Shown piece after piece: positions 1-11,271 of a DNA stretch of 64,000 nucleotides. Below the pieces are notes generated by a model, which did no database searches, had not been told where the DNA came from, and was given only the letters and a program-made list of their open reading frames with translations. A program made the position numbers and the translations under genes. Each line of letters begins with the position of its first letter. Position 1 is the stretch's first letter. Source of the stretch: Phallusia mammillata (Eukaryota; Chordata; Ascidiacea; Phlebobranchia; Ascidiidae); assembly GCA_003260075.1 (NCBI GenBank), contig QLIY01000473.1:1-64000 (forward strand), read 5' to 3'.

Positions 1-60
1 AGTGCGCCTTATAATCGGGTGCGCTTTATGGTCCGTAAAATACGGTATCATTTATTTGAT
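1..60. repeat. Edge of a MITE-like repeat
   Basis: GTGCGCCTTATAATCGGGTG and CGTAAAATACGG resemble the end of MITEs built from GTGCGCCTTATA repeats. The rest is outside the window. Confidence 0.35.
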
Positions 61-233
61 AAGGTACAAAGTTACAAAGAAAATTTAAAACAAATTAAAC
101 TCCGATCCTCACTGAAGTATAATTTTGCTACAGGTATTACAATATTGGCATGTGATTTTTGCAATGAAAGAAATAACGAATTGTAGTTTGAGTAGAAAGT
201 TGGATAAAGTAAACTGAAAAATCAAGTACAAAC

Positions 234-329
234 CTCATCTGATGGAGATTCATCACTAGTATTGTCAAATCCATCAACAACAAAACTTTTTAAAAACTGT
301 CTTTTAATTTTTCCTGATTTGCGACGCAT
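234..329 (-). CDS. Candidate first coding exon of an unrecognised minus-strand gene
   Basis: ATG at 329 is preceded in frame by TAA at 347-345. It reads MRRKSGKIKRQFLKSFVVDG, then an acidic serine-rich end, and stops at GAG before donor GTTTGT at 233. I do not recognise the protein. It could also be a later INPP4-like exon, because SGK..FL.S recalls an INPP4B segment, but no in-phase acceptor is visible. The rest would lie left of the window. Confidence 0.35.
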
Positions 330-2255
330 TGTATATGAGTTTACTTATAAGTGCAAAATGTAGAAAAAATCAAAGCAGAAAAAATAACTTAAACATTGTT
401 GCACCCTGTCGGAAATTGCAGAAATCAAACATTGTCAGATACCAAGTAGGAAAACATCAAAAAATACATTTCTGTGTCTTGGCAGTACCTCCTAAAATGT
501 CAAAATTGCATTACAATATGACTGATTTGCTAGTCATTGTTGGCCCTTCTCTTGTACAACTGCAAATAATTCAGAAAGATTCCTAACTTAAAAAACAGAG
601 CTGTACAAAGCTCACATGTTTAATTAATATTTAAACCTAAACCAATACCAGTCACACAGTAGTCGAACTCCTAACTGAGCCTGTTTGTTTTTACTACTAC
701 TTTCCTTAACCACTACTGCTCCACAACAATACATATAATATACACAAAGTGAGCAATGCAAGGTAAGGCATGTGGAAAGAAAGGCTTGTGACTGCATGAC
801 ACAATACAAAAACTATGAATCAGCGCCGAAAAACAAAAAAACATAAGGCACCCCATGAAAGAGTGACTCAAAGATCCATAAGACTTGTCCTTAAAACCCA
901 TATTCAAGCAGTATGCATATTAGGCACATAGCATCCTGTATGTAATATATGCTGCCATTAGGTCTTATTGGCGCTTGAATAAACGAACAACTATTAGCAT
1001 TAAACATTTAAATATAGGCTTACATAGGGCCTTACCTCTTGATGCAACCATGTTAACAGCGATATGTACGCATACCTCATGCTTTACTGAACACAAGGTC
1101 CAACCGACCGCATAAAGAAAATCGCCCTAGGGGACCGGAATACTTTAACTTTGTCGTGCACAACATGGCCTGTGGCATACCGGTATACGCAGTACACATC
1201 GCAACCTCGCATTCATTTAACATTACCCGGCGCGTTATACGTCGATTATAAAACCTCAAGGCAGTTTTTTCTAACTGTTGTCTAAGGTAAACGCAAGCCC
1301 TGTACTGCATTATAGTGTAAAATCTGTGCTTAAAATTTGAAACTGTCGAGGCCTAAAACATACCACTGCGTGTTGAAAGGCACATCTAAAACCAGAATCT
1401 ATGTGGCGCGTTATACGTCGATTGTAAAACCTTCAAGGCAAGTTTCTACCTGTTATCTAAGGTAAACGCAAGCACTGTAGTACATAATAGTGTAAAATCT
1501 GTGCTTAAAATTTGAAACTGTATAGTGTGTATGTCTAAAACAAGCCACTGCGTGCAGAAAGGCATATCTAAAACCAGAATCTCGACTGGTCCATTGATTG
1601 GCATCACAGCGGGGCCCCCCCCCCCCTAAAACATACCACTGCGTGTTGAAAGGCACATCTAAAACCAGAATCTCGACTGGTCCATTGATTGGCATCACAG
1701 CGGGAAAAGCCAAGAAGCTACGTCAAGGCCATACAACTGCATTGTTATGAGCAACCTGGCACTGTGGGCGAACGTGCGTGCACTTTTATTACTAGAAGAA
1801 GGGCAGCAAAGGTTCGTTAATAAAGGAAGTTGGATTTAACGAAGGTTGTTTGCTGACTTCAGCCTACACCGTATTGTCAACGTTAAACAGCAATAGGGGG
1901 TGGCGCAACGGTTTTATTTGTTTTAATGATTTTAAAACCGTTCTACAGGGGTAGAAAGAGCCACCAGGCGCATTCAAGCAACGTGTTAACTGGTCTTTGC
2001 AGAAAATGTAGAAAAAGAAACGCTAACTTTGAAGAAAAAACACTAACTGGTCTTTGTGGAAACGAATGGAAAGCAAGATAACAATATAACTGTTGACATT
2101 TAGCAAAAAAGAAGTACATACAACGCTCCTTAAAAACCTGACAGAAAGCCACATAGCTTTCTAAACGCAATTCTAAAAACCATCAAGATATTTGCTTCTG
2201 AAAATACAGTTCACAACACATTAACAAACTTAAAGGTAGATTGAAATTTTGTTAC
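330..2255. other. Non-coding stretch with repeats
   Basis: Apart from the tandem repeat at 1229-1704 I see no supportable exon here. It should hold either INPP4-like introns or the spacer to the gene starting at 329. Confidence 0.5.
1229..1590. repeat. Tandem repeat, two full units of about 176 bp plus an allelic partial
   Basis: GGCGCGTTATACGTCGATT recurs at 1229 and 1405, followed both times by AAGGCA, GGTAAACGCAAGC and GTGTAAAATCTGTGCTTAAA. The second unit is then repeated around a 12-C linker (1535-1614 and 1627-1704). Confidence 0.75.
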
Positions 2256-2355
2256 CTTTCCGCTTTTGCTGATTTTCGGTTTTTCCTCCTGATGTTTAAG
2301 TTCACCACGATTCACCACAGATAGATGCAGACGGCCCGCGTAGCTGCCCTCGTTG
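2256..2355 (-). CDS. INPP4-like coding exon (end of C2)
   Basis: Acceptor TTGACAG and donor GTAACA. It completes the split codon CT+C, then reads NEGSYAGRLHLSVVNRGELK and a basic tail. This matches the last C2 strand of INPP4 (vG.itV..w.m.e). No further exon could be placed between here and the left edge with confidence. Confidence 0.62.
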
Positions 2356-5300
2356 CTGTCAATTCAAAAATTAATCGTAAAAAATAGAGTTTCTTTCGAA
2401 ATAGAAAGACAATGGCTTCCAAAGGTTAAAGGAAACCATTATGATACTGAGTGGATATCATCAGTACGCGGTAAATGGTTAACTATTGCCAAACAAACAT
2501 CAATTAAATGCATGTAATGGGCATACCGACGTGGTACAACAAATCACATGATCCTAATGTATTCATACGTATTTTTACGGAAGTTTAACCACTATTCATA
2601 GGTGTTTTATTAGTGTGATTTTTCAAAAAAAGCTCTTGTGTTGGTCGTTTGAAAATCGCTTTAGTTTGCATGTGGAAGTAAATAGAAGATAATACATTGT
2701 ACTAGGCTCCTAAATGTTGTTTACCCTGACAAAAGTGACCTGTAAAGAATGCCGAAATGTCACCACAAGAATACAATTGCTAACAGAGCTGTATTAGTTG
2801 CACGCCTTGCAGCAGAGTTAAAAAAGTTTACGTTAAAACACTATACACGAAATTGTCGGTTGGTCAAAAAACGAATACAACGGCCCATTTAGACGTAAAA
2901 AGCGACATGCTTTATTATTCAAACGTTTCGGCAAATGCTCGTGCCACCATCAGTGATATGAAAGTACATCAGTCACACCCATTCATATGCACCTGAGTCG
3001 CATCAAAAAGATTAGCAGCAAAGGTGTGTAAACTGTAAAGCATGTCGCATTAACCCCCCCCCCGATATGAAAGTACATCAGTCACACCCATTCATATGCA
3101 CCTGAGTCGCAACAAAAGATTAGCAACAAAGGTGTAAACTGTAAAGCATGTCGCATTAGGTCGGTACAGTACATGTATAAGACTAAAACTTACAGAAGAT
3201 GTAGTTCTAAATCGTCTTTGCGTTCCCAGAGATCCTTGAACACACAGAATGCTGCTCCTAGTTCTTCTACCTACACAGCAAGCAAGTGTAACATACACAA
3301 CGTAAAAATCCCAACAAGCTAACAATAACAACGAAAATCTTGTAAGCAAATGCCCCCACAATTTGACTTTCATTAGAATACAGGCAGCACAGAACGTAAA
3401 TTAAAGTTTATTTAAATTGGCCAGGTGAACGGCTTATGCCAAACACACATAAGAGCACAGAAAGCATTACCATCACTTCTGTATGCAAACCCAAATACAT
3501 AACAGCGTATAAAAATCTATGTAACACTAACAGCGGTTAATTTTAACAACGAAAGCACGGCTTTACCGATACTTCTGTGCCCTAATACATATGACAGCAT
3601 AGATAAATCTTTGTAACACTCACAGCGGGTAATTTAAACATTGAAAGCACGGCATTACTGACAATGCTCATGTTATGCTAATGTACAGGGTATATTGTAT
3701 TGTTGGTTGTTAAAAAGGCTTTATATGGAGTTTCGAATCCGGCCCCCCCCCCCTAAATCTTTGTAACACTCACAGCGGGTAATTTAAACATTGAAAGCAC
3801 GACATTACTGACAATTCTGTATACATTCATGTTATGCTAATGTACAGGGTATATTGTGTTGTTGGTTAAAAAGGCTTTTTATCGGGTTTCGAATCCAGCG
3901 GTATTTTCTAGTCACTAACTTATGCAGAATTAAATTCGTCACGTGACGGACACAGCTTCCCGTGGTGACGTCAAACACGCGGAAACTGCCTTTGTCAGCA
4001 AACCCGAAAACGAAAATTCGCTACAAGACAACAATGTCACGTGAACAGCTGCGGATGTAAACTTTAATTTGCATACATTGTTAAGAAGTTGGGAAAACCT
4101 ATTGTCTTAAAAAAATGTAATTTGCAACTAGGTTACATAGTATAAGCTATGGCTTCCCCCCCCCCATCAAGTTTAAAGAGCTCTTCTGGCAAATGTGATT
4201 TTATTCCGACGTTACATAGTCTTGCTATGGAAGTAGGTCTAAAGCGCTTACTAAAGGATTTTGGCATTTTCTCATTTGGCCTGTGTTGCTGAATTCAACT
4301 GGTAAAAATCTACATAAGAACCGCAGACAGTACATACTGTTTCCACCTGTTAGGTGCTATCAGTACAGCCGGTGATAAGACATTGACCTTGTAGGCTAGT
4401 GCGGACTAACCCCATTACGACACTCCAGTTTGACTAAAACACTGGTTCCCAACGGGGAGGAATTTTTAAACTTGAGGGGAGGAATTTACTTTAATTTTTA
4501 CATGTGGTTTGTAAATAGATACTTAAGCTCTGGGAATATATCCTGTGAAGTTGATAAAAGAACCAATTTTTTAATGATCTTTGTATGGTTTAGCATCTAC
4601 TATGGAGTATCTTAAGAAGGAATAAAACATCGAAAAAAGGTTGGAAACTACTGGACTAAAAGATCATGCCTAACAAATGCATAAAAATCGTCACGAAATT
4701 TTGACACTGCTGCATATATTTGTTTAAAAAGCTGAAATTCCCAAAACACCTCTTTTAAAGCGAACAACACCATACTTACGTTGTTGCTGGCAGGTTTCTT
4801 AACCCGATAGACGATAAAACGTAGGCGTGACGTCAAAGTGACGTCATCGGATTGCTGGAAGCACACAGTGGTGAGAAATGTGGGTTCAATCGAGTCGTGC
4901 ACGATATCCGTCTGTGAGTGTGGCGTCCAGAAACCGTGCGATGGCTCACAGTGATGGACTGAAATACACGGTTTGAGTTAGCAACTAAAGGGGCAAAATT
5001 ACTCTTTACTGACACGTAGCGGGTGCTATTTCATGTTTGTTTTATTTTTAGCTTTGGTGGATCCCCCCCCCCTTTTTTCGACTTAGGCAGTTGGTGATTC
5101 GGCTATATAGTTCAACCTATCGGGAACCAATGTTTGTACTAGAAAATTGCTCTATACTGACAAACAGCGGGTGCTACTTTATATGTTTGTCCCCCCCCCC
5201 TTGGTGACCTCAATTTAGTTTCGGGAACCACTGGGTTTGAGTAATGCCGCTCAAGCTTCTTGCTCAGGGATATACTAGCAACCGATACCCACAACCTTAT

Positions 5301-8300
5301 GAACATGGGAAGGTTGCGGTTACCACTCGACCATCTTACTTAATTTGTGTTCAGCGACGTTTGTCAATGTGTTAAGTTATTTATGAGTTTATAAGTACCA
5401 GGGTATTGAATGGGGCAGACATTTGGCTACAACCCGAAAATACATGCTAAAACCCGACTCGAATTTGTTTTGAAATTAAATCCCAAATTAGGCCTGAAAG
5501 TTGGTAAAATTGTGGCACAAATAATACCCAGCGCATAGTCCGGTCAGCCCCCCCCCCATAGGCGCGCAACGCCAGATTGCGTTATGCACAATGAGTCCGC
5601 CGTCGGGCTCCCCGTTTTTATTGCAAGTCTTTTGAAGCACTTTGTATTTTGTTTACTTCAGCAGTTGGTGACCTCGATTTAGTTCAACCCATCGGGAACC
5701 ACTGCCGCTCAAGCTTCTTGCTCAGGGATACACTAGCGACCGAGATAGGATTAGAACCCGCAACCTTATGAACATAGGGAGGTTGGCCCACCACCCGGCC
5801 ATCTTGACGATGTTTGATTTGTGTTCTGCGCCGTTTGTCAATGTGTTTGGTGTTCGTGATTTTAAGTACCAGGCTTTGTGATCAACACTTTACCCACAAC
5901 CGGAGAATATATCCTAGAACGCAACTCGACTTTTAAAAAAAGTAAAGCGAAAATTATGCATTAAAGTTGGTAAAAATGCGACACAAAAGATGCGGAGCGT
6001 AAAGTCAAGCTCGTTTTACTTAATTTTAAGCCCGAACTGTTGCCTACAATCCCGGCCCGACTTACAACTCTGAAATGTACAAGTTTCATTTGAAACGTTG
6101 CCGAGTGTCTTTAATGTTGATGTAAACCTCAACAAGTGGGCAATTCTATCGTAGGCAGTGACAGTGCGACCACGGCTTCCTATGAACAGGTTTTCCGTGG
6201 AAAACGCAAGCAGGCGTTACCTAGCGAATCAAACACAAGTCTATACATTTGCTGACATGTAAATGTCAACAGTCGCGCTTCACCAAAAACGATCACTTTA
6301 TGTCATTTTGAACGCTGTTAGGAATTGTTGCTGTTTTGCAGAGCCTCTTGGCCAAGATTTGAAACCCACGTATTAGCCATCTACAATGTGTGACAATCGA
6401 AGCGTGGCTGTACGAGTCCGGAAATAATTAAAAGTGTTTGCATGCGTCAGAGACTTATGCGGAAGGCTTCCGAGGAACTCACGCAAGATTGGTAAACAAA
6501 AACTGTCAGCGTTGGGATTAATACCTGGGCATTGTAAGTAGTTTACCATTCAAAGGGCTGACATTGCTGTGCTTACTGTAGGCCTTTTTATACACCTTAT
6601 CATACATCTAAATTTGTTTGTAATGTCTTCCTACACATTAATACACATGTATTGACTTTTTAACTGAGATTAAATGATCTCAAATAACAATATTATACGG
6701 CCCACTTAGCTTTAATTTTACATTTAGTCGCAACGGAAAACCTATATTGTCATAATTTTTTTTGTTTTTTTCACAATAGGAGTATTATTTTAGAACATTT
6801 TTGACACTAACTTAAAATAGATTGATTAAAACCCAACTGTAAATGAACTTGTGTAATTAATACTAATGCTTTCAACAGTAATTGTTAAAACGCCTGCAAA
6901 AAGTTATTCACTGTATACAACAGTTGTACTTTTCATGCTGGCAGCAACTACAATTTTTTATGTGGTCACTTGCAAACCCAAATGGATTGGTTTCTTTATA
7001 AGTGATTAGTGGATGCTTTTGGTAATAACGAAGACCAAAATGTGGATTTCATTGTCAGGGCATTAACGAAGTGCTGCAATCTTGTCACACCGCCCACCAA
7101 TTTGCTTGTCAAAATAGTAATGGCTTTACATGTCAGCAAAACACATTTTGCTATAAACCTCCCTGACCCCTGCCATAAACCATTAGATAATACTTGCAGG
7201 GTAAAAAACAAAGAAAAAAATTTTGAGAACCACTGTGGTAGTTTTGATTTAATACAAGACATGTAATATTTTTTGGTCAAACATAAAAGTCAGTTCAGGA
7301 CAAACCAAATACCTACCACTTATCATGACACATGGTGCGGAGGTTCCAACAAGTTTCTTTAGATCTGAACATCGCAAGGAGATTTCCATTACAGGTTGAG
7401 TTGTAATAACCTGAAAATTTGAAATAGTGTAAGCTAAAAGCCAAACAGCATCAAGCAAATGCCATGAATAATTTGTTTGACTACACTAGGCGCAGTTGCA
7501 GACCTACAAGACAAATTGTAATTGTCACTGGGCAAGATTTATACTTGACCATGTTTTGACCTCATTTGCAAGTGGTCGTTTTTAGGAACATAAACAATTG
7601 TGCATAGTTGTACATACAAATTTAATAGCTGTCTACAAACTACATCTATGCAACAATTAGTGTTTCTTATTTTCTAAGCAAGAGAGCAAAATGCAATTGA
7701 ATAACCTTCACTGCCATTCTAGCAGATAGGTGACAGGTTGATTAGTTATAGTGATGTAGAAAGCATGCAGCATATGCAGTAGAGGTGATGGTATAGGTGG
7801 TTTTATGGTGAATTTTGCTCCTGTTAAAAACAACAACCCGCAATCACAAACAGATAACTTAATTTTATTAGTAAAACTTGACTTACTAATATTAAAAAGC
7901 ATTATTCATTGTAAACACACACTTGAAAAAAAGTATCGTTAGTATTTTAAATGATTGCACTACATAAATACAATTTTATTTGAATAATAATATGCTACTG
8001 CAACCGCAAAACATAATACTGTAAAGCAAAACAATTCTTCTACCTTCTCTTTTAACTGTTCCACACTTTGTTTCAAAGCCAGGTATTTATCTTTCAGATA
8101 AGAATAACTTGCTTTTTGTAAAGCGTTACTCCATGCATTAGCCTCTATTGTGTTGCTAGCAAGGAAATACGTGCTCCTGTCTTCAAACTCTGCATAGCAC
8201 AAATGTCAAATCAATGTATTGATTTATTTTGTTCCGTTCCAGTCGATGAAAGCCATAGAAGACATCAAACAGAATTTTAACCCTTGGGGACGTGACCCAA

Positions 8301-9484
8301 CCAAGGCAATTTTATGTCATGTTAAAATATGAATGACCTCTGCATAAATAATCAAAACTGCAAAATATAAAAACTACTTTACTCACCTACTACAAAGCTT
8401 GGTTCATCGAAAGAATTTACCACAGAAAATTTTTCCAAAACAAATACTCCAATTGGCTCAGAAGTCTGAAAAGAAATTTTGAAGTTGAAAAGAGTTTCTA
8501 CAAATTCAAATTGAGAAATCATCAATATTGCAGACAGCTGTATGTATAATGACCATAACACATTATTCCCTCTTCTCTGTTCTTAAGTAAATGCTAATCC
8601 TACAGCCCTCATGATTTTTAAAGCAGTATTTGTTAAACTACAGCATTTGCTTTTTTTCTCACTCTTCCCTCTTTAGTATTCTGAATTATGTTAAAAACTC
8701 AATTGTCCAGTAAGAAGTTTACAATAAGGTGCAACCCACTACAGATACAGACTTAAGATAAACATTTGTTTAACATGACAACAGGATTTATTGTTCATAG
8801 CCAATGCATTGATCAATTGAAATCATGTACTAAAACAATATTTTCTCAACAAATGAGAAGGAAGAGGGTATGTATAAAGGTTTCTCTTTGTAACATATGC
8901 TTGCTTTACTTGGAACCAAAAACCCATAAGGCTATAGTAATAAATTCATTACATATTAATATGTAATGAATTTATGACATACAATATAGAAATGTAGGGT
9001 GAAAAAAATGTATAAACACATGGTAATTTTAAACACAACTTTTAAACACTAGATTAGAAAAGTATGTTTTTTTGTATTTCTTGATTAAAACGTGACACAA
9101 AATGCCTAGAAATATAACTTGTTCTAACAAAAAGTCAGAAAAAATTTGTACTGACAAAAAATTATGTAGCATACAATCAAATGAATATTAAGGTTTAGGT
9201 ACTATTTAGTCATTTTTTATGTTCACCTTGTTTTTCCCTTTCATGTAAAACAATAAATTTCCGATGAGTTTGCACCAACGTTCAGTTAGAACTGAAATAT
9301 AAAAACTCACTTTTAAAAGTCTACCAATCAATCATAAAGAAATTAGGTCATAAATTTCTTTAATACCATCTGTTTTGTTCCAGAGTTTTCCTTCTTTTTC
9401 TCGCAGACTAAGGGGGCCTTCCTTTTCACAGATGGCAGATGGATTAGATGCAAGTTGCTTCAACTCCGATGAGTTAAATCGCAT
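2256..9484 (-). CDS. INPP4-like: INPP4-like inositol 3,4-bisphosphate 4-phosphatase, N-terminal part (PH + C2)
   Basis: Eight minus-strand exons join in consistent phase (9484-9367, 9291-9227, 8465-8387, 8189-8044, 7410-7313, 4854-4780, 3270-3194, 2355-2256). The first four encode a PH domain: start MRFNSSELKQLASN, core ERWCKLIGNLLFYMK, then EPIGVFVLEKFSVV and ANAWSNALQKASY, with the invariant late tryptophan. The next four encode a C2 domain resembling the N terminus of INPP4A/B (QPVMEISLRCSDL, SRLRFIVYRVKK, LGAAFCVFKDLWERKDDLELH, YAGRLHLSVVNRGEL). INPP4 enzymes remove the 4-phosphate of PI(3,4)P2 at endosomal and plasma membranes, and their CX5R catalytic site is C-terminal. That part is not visible here, so it lies left of the window or is lost. 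One C2 exon between 7313 and 4854 was not found. The PH domain alone resembles PLEKHJ1, but the in-phase C2 exons favour INPP4. Family assignment is by memory of conserved motifs. Confidence 0.78.
2955..3158. other. Linker-separated allelic duplication beside the INPP4-like exon
   Basis: 2,955-3,052 is repeated at 3,064-3,158 across a 10-C run (3054-3063). It lies 36 bases from the exon at 3194-3270. Confidence 0.9.
3194..3270 (-). CDS. INPP4-like coding exon (C2 strand and loop)
   Basis: Acceptor TGCTGTGTAG and donor GTAAGT. It reads VEELGAAFCVFKDLWERKDD then LELHL, like the INPP4 segment LG.g.F.VKDLL..r...LhL. It starts in phase 0 after the previous exon and leaves two bases for the next. 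Confidence 0.68.
3500..3896. repeat. Short tandem repeat of about 92 bp, plus linker-separated copy
   Basis: The units share ATCT.TGTAACACT.ACAGCGG and GAAAGCACGG (3500-3559, 3591-3653). The block 3604-3742 is copied at 3754-3896 beyond an 11-C run. Confidence 0.65.
4780..4854 (-). CDS. INPP4-like coding exon (C2 strand)
   Basis: Acceptor GCTTCCAG and strong donor GTAAGT. It gives 25 codons on codon boundaries, including SRLRFIVYRVKKPASNN, matching the INPP4 strand that precedes the VYDVK motif. Confidence 0.65.
5201..5345 (-). mobile_element. Second, diverged copy of the tRNA-derived SINE
   Basis: Same order as 5651-5812: A-box-like TGGTCGAGTGGT, degraded B box, then CCTGAGCAAGAAGCTTGAGC and the GGTTCCCGA/GGTCACCAA tail. 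It is cut at a 10-C linker (5191-5200); more tail-like sequence continues at 5089-5133. Confidence 0.6.
5651..5812 (-). mobile_element. tRNA-derived SINE
   Basis: On the minus strand a tRNA-like head has an A-box-like TGGCCGGGTGGT and a B box GGTTCTAATCC. It is followed by a body (CCTGAGCAAGAAGCTTGAGC) and tail shared with 5201-5345. It does not fold into a full functional tRNA by eye. Confidence 0.65.
7313..7410 (-). CDS. INPP4-like coding exon 5 (C2 start)
   Basis: Acceptor TTTTCAG. It encodes VITTQPVMEISLRCSDLKKL, like the first C2 strand of INPP4 (P.lEfsLaCseL). Two donors overlap (AG/GTATTT at 7313, or G/GTAGGT at 7317), so the exact end is uncertain. Confidence 0.65.
8044..8189 (-). 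CDS. INPP4-like coding exon 4 (PH C-terminal helix and coiled coil)
   Basis: Acceptor CTATGCAG and donor AAG/GTAGAA. It encodes STYFLASNTIEANAWSNALQ and a following charged helix (SVEQLKEK). The tryptophan of the PH C-terminal helix is present. It ends on a codon boundary. Confidence 0.8.
8387..8465 (-). CDS. INPP4-like coding exon 3 (PH)
   Basis: Acceptor TTTCTTTTCAG and donor GTGAGT. It encodes TSEPIGVFVLEKFSVVNSFD, the middle PH strands. It ends in phase 1, matched by the next exon to give SFVVEFED. Confidence 0.8.
8940..8975. repeat. Perfect 36-bp AT palindrome
   Basis: ATAAATTCATTACATATT followed by its exact reverse complement with no spacer. It lies in the INPP4-like intron between PH exons 2 and 3. 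Confidence 0.9.
9227..9291 (-). CDS. INPP4-like coding exon 2 (PH beta-2/3)
   Basis: Acceptor TTTATATTTCAG and donor AAG/GTGAAC. It reads VLTERWCKLIGNLLFYMKGK, a textbook PH strand pattern (W.KL.GN.LFY). It is too short to stand out as an open frame. Confidence 0.8.
9367..9484 (-). CDS. INPP4-like coding exon 1 (start, PH domain)
   Basis: ATG at 9484-9482, then MRFNSSELKQLASNPSAICE and a KEG-type PH beta-1 start. It ends GAT G before donor GTATTA and leaves one base, which the next exon completes to GTT. Confidence 0.78.
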
Positions 9485-9998
9485 TTTGCCAGACGCTGAC
9501 GAATTGATAAAGTCTCTGCCACCTCTTGTTTAGCAATCAGACTATTGCTTGAAATATAAGACGTGTGTTTGTTTTGTTTGTTGTACACAAGGACACAACA
9601 CACAAAGTAACAAACGTCAACAAACTAAAATTACAAAAGAAACACTTTGACAACACACATCGGAGGTCACCTTGTTGGTGTCGTAAATTTACAAAGATAT
9701 GTGCCAATTCAAGCGAGACGGCACTACATATTTTTTTTAAAGAACCCAATTTTTTGAATACTATTTCCCTATTTTCTCCCAAACCATTTGTGCATAACAA
9801 CCTGAATGTTTTAATTGCCCTAAATAATTATGTCAAATAACGCTTGTGTTAAAAAAGTTACTAGACTTGTAGTAACGATGTATAAACTTCTTTCAAATAA
9901 AATCTGCACGTAGTGTAGCTGCACCCCCCCCCCTAACAATGGAGACAATGGCAGTTTGGCATCCATAGTAAGTAATCTATGCTGCAACACTTTCACCT

Positions 9999-10366
9999 AC
10001 CGTATTTACTCGATTGTAAGCCGCTGCTTATATTGTTTTTACCGGCCGTTTGTGCGAGGGCGGCTTACATTTCAATTTTATTCCGTTATTATTTCTACAC
10101 TTTAACTTTTTAAACTTATTTAAGGTTCAAGCTTTTATGCATGTACGGATTATACGTCGACATACGTTCTGCTGGATACAATTATCAACGTAACTAACAG
10201 ATATGGGGAAATAGTTTCACTATGTAACAACAGAAAGAAGTCTTATGAAGCAATAGTACCTAAAATTCCAGCGTGCGGCTTACAATCGAGGGCGGCTTAC
10301 ATTATTTTTTAACGCCTCAAAATGCAGCTTAGAAACGCGGGCGGCTTACAATTGAGTAAATACGGT
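9999..10366. mobile_element. Palindromic-end MITE (CCGTATTTACTC ends)
   Basis: About 25-bp inverted ends, CCGTATTTACTCGATTGTAA and its near-complement at 10341-10366, with further internal GCGGCTTACA repeats. No coding frame. The target duplication is unclear. It lies in the spacer between the INPP4-like promoter and the ABCB 3' end. Confidence 0.75.
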
Positions 10367-10523
10367 GCTATTCACCAGTCCTCTACTTTGCCGCGCTTGA
10401 CAGCTGCTCACTTAACGTTGGATTTGGTAGCTTGGTGAATATTTCATCGCAGTTAAAATGATTTCACCGGGCGAAATAAACTCAAATCAACTCAAATATT
10501 TGGCTAGTTTCAATTACCTAAAG

Positions 10524-11271
10524 CAGGAGTGGGCAACCTGCGGCCCTCCCCCCCCCCCGGATAACAAACCCATTGTTATGGTCATGGATGAGTGCTTCTG
10601 GTTGTTTCTTGAGAAATGTGTACTGTTATTGCTAGCAGGCTACTTATTTTTCATGTTGCAAAACGCTTTACGTATTTCGGCTACGCCTAGTAATGCTCGC
10701 GTTATTGTTTTTGGAAACACCGGACTTGAAGCTTTGTACCAATACAAAAAACAACAGAAATGGCTAGTATCAGGGCAACCAATGACTTCGCAAATCCCGA
10801 AGAACTTGTGTTACTATTAGAGAATGAATTTGAAGAAAATTTTGAAACTTGTGTTAGCAACATGCAGGAAGAGGAAGGTGATAATTTCTTACCCCAAAAG
10901 CATTCTTAAAACGATCCAGGTGCTAGGTTTTCTGAAAGTGGCTTGGAACATGCGTCCAAATGGATATGGCTGTTAATGCTAATGATGTTGAAGAAGAAAA
11001 AAAATTCTTTGTATCTTGATGTTTGCTTAAAAATGTTTGTTTTTTTTGCCTTCTGGTATTTTTTGGAAGTTAGCAAATAATTAACACTGGATGCGTGTTT
11101 AAATGAATGCAACCAAGTATAGATCAGATATCACACTACAAAACCAGAAAAATGACACCTTGTCCCCCCCCCCACAAAGCAAAATCACTTTGTGTGATGA
11201 ACATGTGCGGCCCTCGATCCATTTTGGACATTTATAATTGGCCCTACAGTAACAAAGGTTGCCAACCCCTG
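10524..11271. mobile_element. Non-autonomous hAT element, 748 bp, with 8-bp TSD
   Basis: Terminal inverted repeats CAGGAGTGGGCAACC and GGTTGCCAACCCCTG are flanked by a perfect 8-bp duplication ACCTAAAG (10516-10523 and 11272-11279). No transposase frame is recognisable. The interior holds two poly-C linkers (10548-10558, 11164-11173). Confidence 0.88.

Larger units (their letters stand above)
4855..7312. other. INPP4-like intron region, one exon expected
   Basis: Holds the two SINE copies and three 10-C linkers (5063, 5191, 5548). A C2 exon should lie here to bridge phase 2 to phase 0, but none was recognised. It may be lost at a linker. Confidence 0.5.

Noticed and set aside
4430..4615. Small plus-strand frame at 4.4-4.6 kb and many similar 60-90 codon frames
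   Set aside because: No splice context, recognisable motif or composition; expected by chance in AT-rich DNA.
6300..6541. Minus-strand frame ending FNYFRTRTATLRLSHIVDG as the missing INPP4-like C2 exon
   Set aside because: Only a vague likeness to the expected strand, no convincing acceptor/donor pair, and a stop where the domain should continue.
10458..10820. 120-codon frame within the hAT element
   Set aside because: It crosses the left terminal repeat and a poly-C linker and shows no transposase motif.
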